Positions 1 through 8,135 of a stretch of 64,000 bases of DNA are shown piece by piece. The stretch is from UBA8296 sp031581145 (GTDB taxonomy: Bacteria > Bacteroidota > Rhodothermia > Balneolales > Balneolaceae). The stretch covers positions 1-64,000 of the forward strand of contig JAVLBP010000001.1 in the NCBI GenBank assembly GCA_031581145.1, written 5' to 3'. The notes beneath the pieces were generated by a model. The model did not search any database and was not told the DNA's origin. It saw nothing but the letters and a program-made list of their open reading frames with translations. Each line of letters opens with the position of its first letter. The stretch's first letter is position 1. Position numbers and translations under genes: made by a program.

Positions 1-2
1 AG

Positions 3-548
3 GGAGCGTACACAGGGGAAGTGAGTGCGGGGATGATTGCTGACGCAGGTTGTGGCGCGGTATTGGTGGGCCATTCTGAGCGGCGAGAATACTTTGGTGA
101 AACGGAGAAGGACTTTGTCGTGAAAGTCGAAAAGGCTCTAGCTGCAGGGCTTCAGGTCGTGTATTGTGTAGGCGAAACTCTGGATCAGCGCAAAGCAGGA
201 TCGCAGGAAGATGTAGTCCGCAAGCAACTCGATCCTGTCCTTCGGGGGTTGGATGAGGCTCATTGGGGCAGCGTCAGTATCGCATATGAGCCTGTTTGGG
301 CCATTGGGACTGGAGAAACAGCCTCTCCGGAGCAAGCCCAAGAGATGCATGCCTTTATACGAGGATGGTTGGCAAGTGCAGTAGGCGCTCAAGTGGCAGA
401 CACTACGCGCGTATTGTATGGTGGTAGCATGAAACCAGGCAATGCAAAAGAGCTTTTGAGCCAGCCTGACGTGGATGGTGGATTAATTGGTGGGGCTAGC
501 CTACAGGTTCAAGGGTTCACACAGATATTGAGCCATGCCCTCTCATAA
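3..548 (+). CDS. tpiA: Triosephosphate isomerase, C-terminal part (5' end outside window)
   Basis: Glycolytic enzyme interconverting dihydroxyacetone phosphate and glyceraldehyde 3-phosphate. The reading frame is open from the window edge (base 3) to the stop at 546-548, so about 181 of the usual ~250 residues are present. The catalytic His lies in the VGHSERR motif (codon 72-74) and the catalytic Glu in YEPVWAIGTG (codon 288-290). The phosphate-binding end of the barrel (LYGGSMKPGNA, GGLIGGASL) is also visible. The GTG at 21 is an internal valine in GEVSAGM, not a start. The end overlaps purD by 14 bp, which suggests joint transcription. Identification is secure. Confidence 0.96.
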   Translation, partial: GAYTGEVSAGMIADAGCGAVLVGHSERREYFGETEKDFVVKVEKALAAGLQVVYCVGETLDQRKAGSQEDVVRKQLDPVLRGLDEAHWGSVSIAYEPVWAIGTGETASPEQAQEMHAFIRGWLASAVGAQVADTTRVLYGGSMKPGNAKELLSQPDVDGGLIGGASLQVQGFTQILSHALS

Positions 549-1869
549 CGTGTTATGTATTGGATCGGGTGGGCGTGAACACGCATTGGTAGCGGCTATT
601 GTTGCTTCTGAGGGTGTAGAGGTGTGTTATGCCGCACCTGGCAATCCAGGAATGGCATTTCTCGATCAGGTGGAATGTGTCGATCTTGAGCCGGCAAATC
701 ACCAAGACGTAATTGCCTTTTGCAAGGATCATGACATTACGATGGTGGTCATCGGTCCAGAACAACCCCTTGTGGATGGACTCGTAGACACACTTCGTCA
801 ACATGAAATCCCAGCGTTTGGCCCCAGTGCATATGCAGCACAATTGGAAGGAAGCAAAGCCTTTGCCAAGGAATTTATGGCCGAATTTGGGATTCCAACA
901 GCGACATCGGAGCTTTTCACGCTGTCGACAGATGCTGACGCCATGGCCATTAAAGAGTGGATTGAGCAAAAGGCAAGTCTTCCTATTGTGCTAAAAGCCG
1001 ATGGTCTTGCGGCAGGCAAGGGGGTCTTTGTGTGTGAAACGCTTGAGGATGTAAGCGCTGCTTTGGAGCAATGTCTTGCTTCAGAATCGCTTCGTCAGGC
1101 CTCCACTCAACTCGTGGTTGAGGAGTTTATGGAAGGGGAAGAGGCGTCAGTGTTTGTTATAACCGACGGCTATTCATCCCAAATCCTCGGTGTTGCTCAG
1201 GATCACAAACGGATCTATGATGGGGACAAAGGGCCAAACACTGGAGGCATGGGTGCGTATTCCCCAGCGCCTGTAGTAACTGATGCGCTCCTAGACCAAA
1301 TTCAACAAATGATTGTTGAGCCAACCATAACTGGATTGCAAGTCAAAGATGCTCCTTACACAGGGATTCTATATGTCGGGTTAATGTTGACCGAGGCTGG
1401 CCCTAAAGTGGTAGAATACAATTGTCGTTTCGGTGATCCTGAGTGTCAGTGTATCTTGCCATGCATCAAGAATGATTTTATAAAACTGTGTGAAGCGACT
1501 GTGCTGCAAGAACTTGATAGCTTTGAGATACATCATTCAGGTGAGTCGACATGTTGCGTGGTCCTCGCAGCCGACGGGTATCCTGCTTCCTATCCAAAAG
1601 GGATGTTGATACGCGGGCTGGACAAAGTCGAAACGGTGCATAATGATTCAAATCAGCCTGCCATCGTCTTTCATGCAGGCACAGCCACCGACGATCATAG
1701 GCAAGTGGTTACCAAGGGTGGACGTGTGCTGACCCTTGTCGGTCGTGGAGCAACGTTGCAAGAAGCGGTTAAACATGCATACCAAGCGGTGGATATGATT
1801 GAATTCGAGCATAAAACCTATCGCAAAGATATTGCTCAAAAAGGGCTCAATAGACTTCAAAATATGTAG
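535..1869 (+). CDS. purD: Phosphoribosylamine--glycine ligase
   Basis: GAR synthetase of de novo purine synthesis: joins glycine to 5-phosphoribosylamine with ATP, in the cytoplasm. 444 residues, close to the family's usual ~425-430. Visible are the N-terminal GSGGREHAL loop, the ATP-grasp segment VLKADGLAAGKGVF (about residues 151-164), KRIYDGDKGPNTGGMGAYSP, and the metal-site motif EYNCRFGDPE near residue 295. The ATG at 535 lies inside the end of tpiA. The coupling of a glycolytic and a purine gene is probably only shared transcription. No irregularity seen. Confidence 0.96.
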   Translation: MPSHNVLCIGSGGREHALVAAIVASEGVEVCYAAPGNPGMAFLDQVECVDLEPANHQDVIAFCKDHDITMVVIGPEQPLVDGLVDTLRQHEIPAFGPSAYAAQLEGSKAFAKEFMAEFGIPTATSELFTLSTDADAMAIKEWIEQKASLPIVLKADGLAAGKGVFVCETLEDVSAALEQCLASESLRQASTQLVVEEFMEGEEASVFVITDGYSSQILGVAQDHKRIYDGDKGPNTGGMGAYSPAPVVTDALLDQIQQMIVEPTITGLQVKDAPYTGILYVGLMLTEAGPKVVEYNCRFGDPECQCILPCIKNDFIKLCEATVLQELDSFEIHHSGESTCCVVLAADGYPASYPKGMLIRGLDKVETVHNDSNQPAIVFHAGTATDDHRQVVTKGGRVLTLVGRGATLQEAVKHAYQAVDMIEFEHKTYRKDIAQKGLNRLQNM

Positions 1870-1892
1870 TTTTTGAGGCGCGAGGGTCTCTC

Positions 1893-2942
1893 ATGACAAC
1901 GTTGGCAGATCAATTATTAGCCGCCACTTCCTTTGATGATGCTTGGCAATTGTGTTTGAAAGAGCATGCCTCTCAACGATCGACTGCATGGCGCTATGTG
2001 GAAGAGATGATCAGAAGTATGGAGGGATTTCAAACCCCTGCCTCTGTGCCAAATGAGCAATGGCCACTAATGCCTATCTCTGCGTTTCGTGAGACCCTCA
2101 TGAGTATCACAGAAACCCCAGAGATGATTTTTCGAAGCAGTGGCACCTCTTCTAGTGTGTCATCTCAGCATGCCATGGGATCGTTAGCACTCTATCACAG
2201 AGCGAGTGTTGAAGGGTTTATGGCCCATTATCGCGAAGTCTTTCAGAATGGAGCCAGATTCATTGGGTATGTGCCTGGATATATAGACAACCCTGCGTCG
2301 TCCTTACTCTCCATGATGGGGGCGATTGTTGCTGAGCTTGAAGATGTGGCCATGATGATCTCTACTCCACAGGAGCTTAGTCAGACGCTTCAGGAGGATT
2401 CTTCAAGCCCTGTAGTCCTTTTTGGTGCTGCTTTTGGCTTGGTCGATTTTGTAGACGGGCCGGATGGTGAGCTTTCGGTTGGGAATTCATACAGTCCCAC
2501 GAGTGACGATGCATCTTGGCAGCTTCCAAGCGGATCAATCATTATTGAAACCGGGGGGATGAAAACCCATCGACGAGAGCTTTCTCGCGAGAGGCTGCAT
2601 CATCTCTTGAGTGAGGGATTTGGGGTGCCTCGCAGCCATATTCACTCGGAGTATGGGATGTGTGAAATGACCTCTCAAGCCTATTCGATGGATGGTGTAT
2701 GGTTCACGCCGACACGTTTGGCACGATTTGTGGTTAAAGACCTTACGGCGCCTCTTCAATCGGTACCTCACGGCTTTGTGGGTCGTTTAGGGGTGTTAGA
2801 CGCGGGCAATATTAACAGCTGCCCTTGGTTTTTGACCGATGATTTAGCCATTCAACGAGACGATGGAGCGGTCCAAGTCCTTGGAAGGCGAGAAAAGTCG
2901 GTGGCTCGGGGTTGTAATTATATGGTGGATGTGGATGGATAA
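1893..2942 (+). CDS. LuxE-like acyl-protein synthetase / acyl-activating enzyme
   Basis: 349 residues of the LuxE family (AMP-forming acyl transfer). The serine/glycine-rich nucleotide loop RSSGTSS is at residues 81-87, followed by LYHRASVEGF. The adenylate-binding motif HSEYGMCEM is near 251-259 and a C-terminal TDDLAIQRDDG is typical of adenylating enzymes. LuxE activates a fatty acid and passes it to the LuxC reductase. The next gene is LuxC-like and overlaps by 8 bp, so the two almost certainly act together, probably making a fatty aldehyde. No luxA, luxB or luxD is nearby, so this is not a light-emission operon. The in vivo acyl substrate cannot be told from sequence. Confidence 0.82.
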   Translation: MTTLADQLLAATSFDDAWQLCLKEHASQRSTAWRYVEEMIRSMEGFQTPASVPNEQWPLMPISAFRETLMSITETPEMIFRSSGTSSSVSSQHAMGSLALYHRASVEGFMAHYREVFQNGARFIGYVPGYIDNPASSLLSMMGAIVAELEDVAMMISTPQELSQTLQEDSSSPVVLFGAAFGLVDFVDGPDGELSVGNSYSPTSDDASWQLPSGSIIIETGGMKTHRRELSRERLHHLLSEGFGVPRSHIHSEYGMCEMTSQAYSMDGVWFTPTRLARFVVKDLTAPLQSVPHGFVGRLGVLDAGNINSCPWFLTDDLAIQRDDGAVQVLGRREKSVARGCNYMVDVDG

Positions 2943-4179
2943 TGCATTAGCCAGAGCAGAGATCCTAGGTAGGAGATGGCAAGAGTGGATTCATCAACCA
3001 AGCGCGGAGATGGAGCCACTCATTGAGGCTCAGGTGTCACAAAGCGGGCACACACGTGCGGATATTGTTTTTCAGCTCAAGCATCTTGCTGAGGCGATCA
3101 ATGTTGAGACGCTCCAAGCGTGGGTTAGGCAAAGTTGGCCTCAAGGAGTCAGAACGTCGTCTGAGAGGATTGAGCCTGAATACTTTGAATCAGGCGAGTA
3201 CCCTTCAAGTCTCGTTTGTTGTGTCCATGCAGGCAATATTCCTATGGTTGGGCTGCAAGATATGCTTGCCATTTGCCTTGCAGGTGGATTTTACGCGGGT
3301 AAACTGAGTAGACGAGATGCTTCGTTAATGCAATCATGGCTAGACTACTTGCGTCATACTGAACCAGATCTTGGACAGCAATTGGCATGGTCGACGGATG
3401 CGGCGGCATTGGTGCAATCGCTTGATCGACCGATTGAGGCATGGATATTTACTGGCAATGAATCGACGTGGGAGACGATTCAAGGGCAATTTGGTGTGAA
3501 TACGGGCCAAGGTGAATCTCAAACCACAACCCTAGTGCGTAGGGCAGAGGCTTCGGTTGCTATGTTAGAAGATCAGCAGGCTGCTTTGCAATCTTCTGAG
3601 CTGAAGGCTCTGGCAGAATCCATGCTATTATACCAAGGCAAAGGGTGTCGATCGGTAGGTATTATTGTGAGCGCACAGCCTTTATCGTTTTATCAACACT
3701 CTTGTGCGATGGTGGACTCTATGGAAGCTGTCATTATAGAATCTCGTCAAGATAAGTCACCGGTATCTGAAGAAAGGGTGATGGAGCGAGGATGGTGCGC
3801 GGCACATCAAATTCCTCATATTTGGGTAGATCATCTACTAATCCGTGAAGCTCCTCACTACCTTAATGAACCCAATGAGTCACTCTTTTCCACGATTCCA
3901 GGAGTAATCTATTGGGTGCAAGGTGACGCATCGATGGTAGAACAATGGTTGGACGATCCTCGAAAAGCCGCTCAAATTCAATCGATATACGCTGTTAACC
4001 CGAGGGATTACGCCTCTGGAGGCTCAGAAAAGAGTGTTAAATCCTTGCCTAACTTGGGAATTGAAGCAGAGATTGAGGCTTTGGAGCATGCACAACGCCC
4101 ACCAATTGATTGGACGCCTGATGGACAAAACCCATTGGCCTGGGTCCTAAACTTATCTATTGAATCCCGTGAATCATGA
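2935..4179 (+). CDS. LuxC-like acyl-CoA / acyl-protein reductase
   Basis: 414 residues from the ATG at 2935, which overlaps the luxE-like stop in ATGGATGGATAA. An upstream ATG at 2863 would lengthen it by 24 residues lying wholly inside luxE and is unlikely. Family features: VHAGNIPMVG (a LuxC hallmark), the aldehyde-dehydrogenase-like core, and GKGCRSVGIIVS with the probable catalytic Cys238. LuxC forms a thioester with the activated acyl group and reduces it with NADPH to the aldehyde. Pairing with the LuxE-like gene supports a fatty-acid reductase complex. Product use (wax, aldehyde, lipid or pigment modification) is unknown. Confidence 0.82.
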   Translation: MDNALARAEILGRRWQEWIHQPSAEMEPLIEAQVSQSGHTRADIVFQLKHLAEAINVETLQAWVRQSWPQGVRTSSERIEPEYFESGEYPSSLVCCVHAGNIPMVGLQDMLAICLAGGFYAGKLSRRDASLMQSWLDYLRHTEPDLGQQLAWSTDAAALVQSLDRPIEAWIFTGNESTWETIQGQFGVNTGQGESQTTTLVRRAEASVAMLEDQQAALQSSELKALAESMLLYQGKGCRSVGIIVSAQPLSFYQHSCAMVDSMEAVIIESRQDKSPVSEERVMERGWCAAHQIPHIWVDHLLIREAPHYLNEPNESLFSTIPGVIYWVQGDASMVEQWLDDPRKAAQIQSIYAVNPRDYASGGSEKSVKSLPNLGIEAEIEALEHAQRPPIDWTPDGQNPLAWVLNLSIESRES

Positions 4180-4233
4180 TCATGTACATTATCATGCTGT
4201 GCATCATGATGGCGGGAATCGTACCTTTTGGCC

Positions 4234-6921
4234 ATGACTAAAACCATGAATAAATACGATCCATCACAAATTGAATCGAAGTGGCAGGCGTATTGGGATG
4301 CACACCAAACGTTTAAAACGCCAGACAAGCCTGAAGGTCCAACCTATTACGTTTTGGATATGTTCCCTTACCCAAGTGGAAGTGGGCTTCATGTAGGGCA
4401 TCCAGAGGGCTATACTGCGACCGATATTATTGCAAGAGCCAAGCGAGCACAAGGTTATGCTGTGCTACACCCAATGGGGTGGGATGCTTTTGGGCTACCT
4501 GCGGAGCAATACGCCATTAAAACGGGAACACATCCAGAAAAAACCACACGAGAGAACGTCGCTAAGTTTAAATCTCAGCTCAAAATGCTTGGCTTCTCCT
4601 ACGATTGGTCGCGCGAGGTCAATACCACAGATCCTGACTATTATCGATGGACACAATGGATATTTCTCAAATTGTATGAGCGTGGGTTAGCTTATCAAGC
4701 CGAAGTGCCTGTGAATTGGTGCCCTGCACTTGGGACCGTTTTGGCCAATGAAGAGGTCGTCGATGGTGTGAGTGAGGTAGGTGGACACCCCGTGATTCGT
4801 CGCCCCATGCGACAATGGATGCTTCGAATTACGGAGTATGCTGAGCAGCTTCTTGATGGATTGGATGATCTTGATTGGCCTGAATCGACCAAAGCCATGC
4901 AGCGCAATTGGATTGGTAAAAGCGTGGGGGCAGAGATTGATTTTGCTGTTCAACGCGACAAGGCTCAAGCCTCGGGGGGCTCTCAATCCTCTGGGGGCTC
5001 TCATGCACAAGAAGCGTCACACACTCAGGATGCGTCACACGCGCACATCACGGTCTTTTCGACACGCCCAGATACACTTTTTGGGGCCACCTACATGGTT
5101 CTTGCACCTGAACATCCAGCCGTGGAAGCCTTGCTGACTCAAGACCAGAGCGATGAAGCACGCGCCTACATAGACCAAGCAGCTCAAAAATCAGATATAG
5201 AGCGCCAAGAAGTATCCAAAGTGAAGACAGGGGTCTTTACGGGGGCTTATGCCATCAACCCTGTGAATGATCAACTGATTCCTATATGGATTGCTGACTA
5301 TGTTCTTGCCCATTACGGTACGGGCGCAATTATGGCGGTTCCAGGTCAAGATGAGCGAGATTATGACTTTGCCAAAGCGTTTGATTTGCCTATCGTGCGT
5401 ACGGTTCAGCCACCAGCTGAGTTTGAAGGGGGCGCCTACACGGGAGACGGACCTGCCATCGAGAGTGGATTTTTAAATGGCATGCACATCGCTGAGGCAA
5501 AAGAGGCGATGATGGATTGGTTGGAGCAGCACTCCGTAGGTCGTCGCAAGACGCAGTATAAACTACGTGATTGGTTGTTTTCGCGTCAACGTTATTGGGG
5601 AGAGCCGTTCCCCATTGTCCATGTGGATGGGGAGCCTCAACCTTTATCTACGGATGACTTACCTGTTCTGCTGCCTGAGGTCGAAGACTATAAACCGAGT
5701 GAGAAAGGGGAGCCACCGTTGGCCAAAGCCACCGATTGGGTAAAAACATCATTTGATGGCAAGGAGGCTGTTCGAGAAACCAATACCATGCCTCAGTGGG
5801 CAGGATCGTGCTGGTATTATCTGCGGTACATGAGTCCTCATTATACCGAGGGGCCGTTGGATTCTGAGGCGGAAGCGATATGGAAACAGGTCGATCTGTA
5901 TATCGGGGGTGCTGAGCATAGTGTGCTTCACCTGTTGTACGCTCGATTCTGGCATAAGGTGTTGTACGATGCCGGCGTGGTGACGACCCCTGAGCCTTTT
6001 AAAAAATTGGTGCACCAAGGGATGATCCTTGGGGAGCTAGAATTCACTGCTTTTAAACACAATGGAGCATGGATCACCAAGAAAGAGCGTGATGAGTTGT
6101 TGGAAAAGGATCCAAACGTTGAATTCCAAGCGATTCGATGCACGGAGGACGAGGTTGAAAAACGGGGAGATCATTTTGTCCATCTTGCCTCTGGAGTTGA
6201 GGTGGAAGCCAAGGCTCACAAAATGTCGAAGTCTCGTGGGAATGTCATTAATCCAGATGATGTGGTCGAGAGGTATGGCGCCGATTCGTTACGACTCTAT
6301 GAAATGTTTATGGGGCCTCTGGAACAAGTCAAGCCATGGTCTACCAAAGGGGTCGAAGGGGTGTTTCGCTTTTTGGGGCGCGTATGGCGACTCTTGATTG
6401 ATGATCAAACGGGTCAACTTCATGAAACACTTCGCGATGAAGAACCTACCAAAGAGCAGTTACGCCTGTTGCATCAAACCATCCAAAAGGTCACTGACGA
6501 TATTGAAGGGTTACGGATGAATACGGCCATCTCCACCTTGATGATCTTTGTTAACGAGGCAAATGGGTGGTCTTCCATGCCTCGGTCGATTGCCGAGCCC
6601 TTCTTGTGCTTACTTCATCCGTTTGCGCCCCACATTGCAGAAGAATTATGGGAGCGTTTGGGACATGACCAAAGCATTAGCCTTGCCCCTTGGCCCGTGT
6701 ATGACGAAACCTATTTGGTGGAAGAGGAGATCACACTGGCTGTACAGGTGAACGGCAAGGTTCGTGGGACCATCGAAGTTGCGACAGCTCAAGTGGAGGA
6801 TCAGCAGGTGGTCCTAGAGCTTGCAAAAGCCGAGCCTAACGTGAAAAAGTATCTGGATGAGGGGACGCTGGTCAAAGAGATTTATGTGCCAGGACGCGTT
6901 CTAAATTTCGTCGTGAAATAA
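4234..6921 (+). CDS. leuS: Leucyl-tRNA synthetase
   Basis: Charges tRNA-Leu with leucine in the cytoplasm; class I enzyme with a CP1 editing domain. About 895 residues from the ATG at 4234; a TTG at 4228 and an ATG at 4246 are alternatives. The HIGH-type motif is HVGH at residues 53-56, the editing-site motif is TRPDTLFGATY, the catalytic region has GGAEHSVLHLLYARFWHK, and KMSKS is at 663-667. Odd feature: a Ser/Gly/His/Gln-rich insert of about 26 residues built of hexapeptide repeats between the CP1 strand DFAVQRD and ITVFSTRPDT, where relatives usually have a short loop. It is convergent with gltA with only 5 bp between stops. tRNA-Leu(CAA), a substrate, lies in this window at 42011. Confidence 0.97.
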   Translation: MTKTMNKYDPSQIESKWQAYWDAHQTFKTPDKPEGPTYYVLDMFPYPSGSGLHVGHPEGYTATDIIARAKRAQGYAVLHPMGWDAFGLPAEQYAIKTGTHPEKTTRENVAKFKSQLKMLGFSYDWSREVNTTDPDYYRWTQWIFLKLYERGLAYQAEVPVNWCPALGTVLANEEVVDGVSEVGGHPVIRRPMRQWMLRITEYAEQLLDGLDDLDWPESTKAMQRNWIGKSVGAEIDFAVQRDKAQASGGSQSSGGSHAQEASHTQDASHAHITVFSTRPDTLFGATYMVLAPEHPAVEALLTQDQSDEARAYIDQAAQKSDIERQEVSKVKTGVFTGAYAINPVNDQLIPIWIADYVLAHYGTGAIMAVPGQDERDYDFAKAFDLPIVRTVQPPAEFEGGAYTGDGPAIESGFLNGMHIAEAKEAMMDWLEQHSVGRRKTQYKLRDWLFSRQRYWGEPFPIVHVDGEPQPLSTDDLPVLLPEVEDYKPSEKGEPPLAKATDWVKTSFDGKEAVRETNTMPQWAGSCWYYLRYMSPHYTEGPLDSEAEAIWKQVDLYIGGAEHSVLHLLYARFWHKVLYDAGVVTTPEPFKKLVHQGMILGELEFTAFKHNGAWITKKERDELLEKDPNVEFQAIRCTEDEVEKRGDHFVHLASGVEVEAKAHKMSKSRGNVINPDDVVERYGADSLRLYEMFMGPLEQVKPWSTKGVEGVFRFLGRVWRLLIDDQTGQLHETLRDEEPTKEQLRLLHQTIQKVTDDIEGLRMNTAISTLMIFVNEANGWSSMPRSIAEPFLCLLHPFAPHIAEELWERLGHDQSISLAPWPVYDETYLVEEEITLAVQVNGKVRGTIEVATAQVEDQQVVLELAKAEPNVKKYLDEGTLVKEIYVPGRVLNFVVK
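4969..5040 (+). repeat. Four in-frame 18-bp repeats (hexapeptide insert) inside leuS
   Basis: Four successive 18-bp units encode ASGGSQ, SSGGSH, AQEASH and TQDASH, followed by AH. The first two are near-identical at DNA level, as are the last two. They sit just before the ITVFSTRPDTLFG motif of the leucyl-tRNA synthetase editing domain. The reading frame is kept. Confidence 0.85.
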
Positions 6922-6930
6922 CGTAGTTAT
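6918..6930. other. Small inverted repeat holding the stop codons of leuS and gltA
   Basis: ATAAC-GTA-GTTAT is a 5-bp inverted repeat that contains the TAA of leuS (6919-6921) and, on the other strand, the TAA of gltA (6927-6929). There is no T tract, so it is not a classical terminator. Confidence 0.5.
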
Positions 6931-8084
6931 CGCTGCTCGATAGGCGTCCAATCGAGGTTTTTGTCCGCGATATACATAGCACGAGGTCGAATCAAGCGGT
7001 TGTTGTCGCTTTGTTCCATAAAGTGAGCCGTCCATCCAGAGACACGTGACATCGCAAAAATGCAGGTGTAGAGGTCTGGTTGGATTCCGATGGAGTAGTA
7101 CACGGTTGCAGAGAAGAAATCGACGTTAGCATCGATATTTTTCTCGCTCTTCATGGTTTCTAGCATGGCTACAGACCATTCATAAAGCTCCGTGTGTCCG
7201 GTCTCTTCAGAAAGCTGCTTCGACATTTTTTGCAGGTGAACCGCACGTGGGTCGAGTGTTTTGTAGACCCGATGCCCAAAGCCCATGATTTTTTCTTTTC
7301 GGGCTAGCTTCCCTTTGACCTCTTCCACGGGGTCTAGGTTATCGCCCTTGGCTTGCATCTCCAGCAACATATTCATCACAGCCGTGTTGGCACCCCCATG
7401 GAGTGGCCCTTTGAGTGATCCAATCGCACCTGTGACCGCAGAATAAATGTCGGACATGGTAGAGGCGATGGACCTGGCCACAAAGGTAGAGGCATTCATG
7501 CCATGCTCAGCGTGAAGGATTAAGCACAAGTCCATGGTTTTGGTGGCGGCAGCTCCTGGTGTTTCACCATTGAGCATATACAAGAAGTTTTCAGCAGTCG
7601 ATCCACCCGAAAGAGGAGGTACAATCTCCAAACCCCGACGAACACGATCAAAGGCCGCAATCATGGCTGGCATCTTGGCTGTCATTGAGATGGTGGCGGC
7701 TTGGGTGTCGGCGATATCATGGCCATCAAGCTCAGAAAGCATGGACACAGCAGACCGTAGCACACCCATCGGCTCTGCGTCTTTGTCGCATGATTGAATA
7801 AATGTCAGCACAGCCTGTGGAAGCGTCCGCTCAGCAAGCAACGCCTGATTTAGCTCATCAAGCTCTTGCTGGGTTGGAAGGCGGTCATTCCACAACAGAA
7901 AGCATACCTCTTCGAAGGTTGCATGTTCTGCAAGTGTATCAATGTTATAACCCGCGTAAATCAGCTCCCCTTTTTGGCCATCAATAAAACTCTTCTTGGT
8001 CGAGAAGGCGATGATGCCATCAAGGCCGAGATTGATGTATGGTTTATCGGATAAATCGAATGAAGAGAGATCGTGTGGAGCCAT
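6927..8084 (-). CDS. gltA: Citrate synthase
   Basis: Condenses acetyl-CoA and oxaloacetate to citrate at the entry of the TCA cycle. 385 residues, the shorter form also used by methylcitrate synthases. The three catalytic residues are all present: His229 in GPLHGGAN, His271 in MGFGHRVYK and Asp322 in NVDFFSATVYY. The HAEHGMNAST segment (191-200) is also typical. The substrate could in principle be propionyl-CoA, but there is no prp context and acetyl-CoA synthetase lies at 25.5 kb, so citrate synthase is favoured. It stands alone between leuS and the Maf-MazG gene, 51 bp downstream of the latter. Confidence 0.93.
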   Translation of the reverse strand: MAPHDLSSFDLSDKPYINLGLDGIIAFSTKKSFIDGQKGELIYAGYNIDTLAEHATFEEVCFLLWNDRLPTQQELDELNQALLAERTLPQAVLTFIQSCDKDAEPMGVLRSAVSMLSELDGHDIADTQAATISMTAKMPAMIAAFDRVRRGLEIVPPLSGGSTAENFLYMLNGETPGAAATKTMDLCLILHAEHGMNASTFVARSIASTMSDIYSAVTGAIGSLKGPLHGGANTAVMNMLLEMQAKGDNLDPVEEVKGKLARKEKIMGFGHRVYKTLDPRAVHLQKMSKQLSEETGHTELYEWSVAMLETMKSEKNIDANVDFFSATVYYSIGIQPDLYTCIFAMSRVSGWTAHFMEQSDNNRLIRPRAMYIADKNLDWTPIEQR

Positions 8085-8135
8085 GGTTGTCTTACGTTAA
8101 CGTTGCACAATAGTATGAAATCTTTGGGCTTTATT

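Noticed and set aside
1893..4179. Bioluminescence (lux) operon
   Set aside because: Only LuxE- and LuxC-like enzymes are present; no luciferase subunits, LuxD or LuxG are in the neighbourhood.
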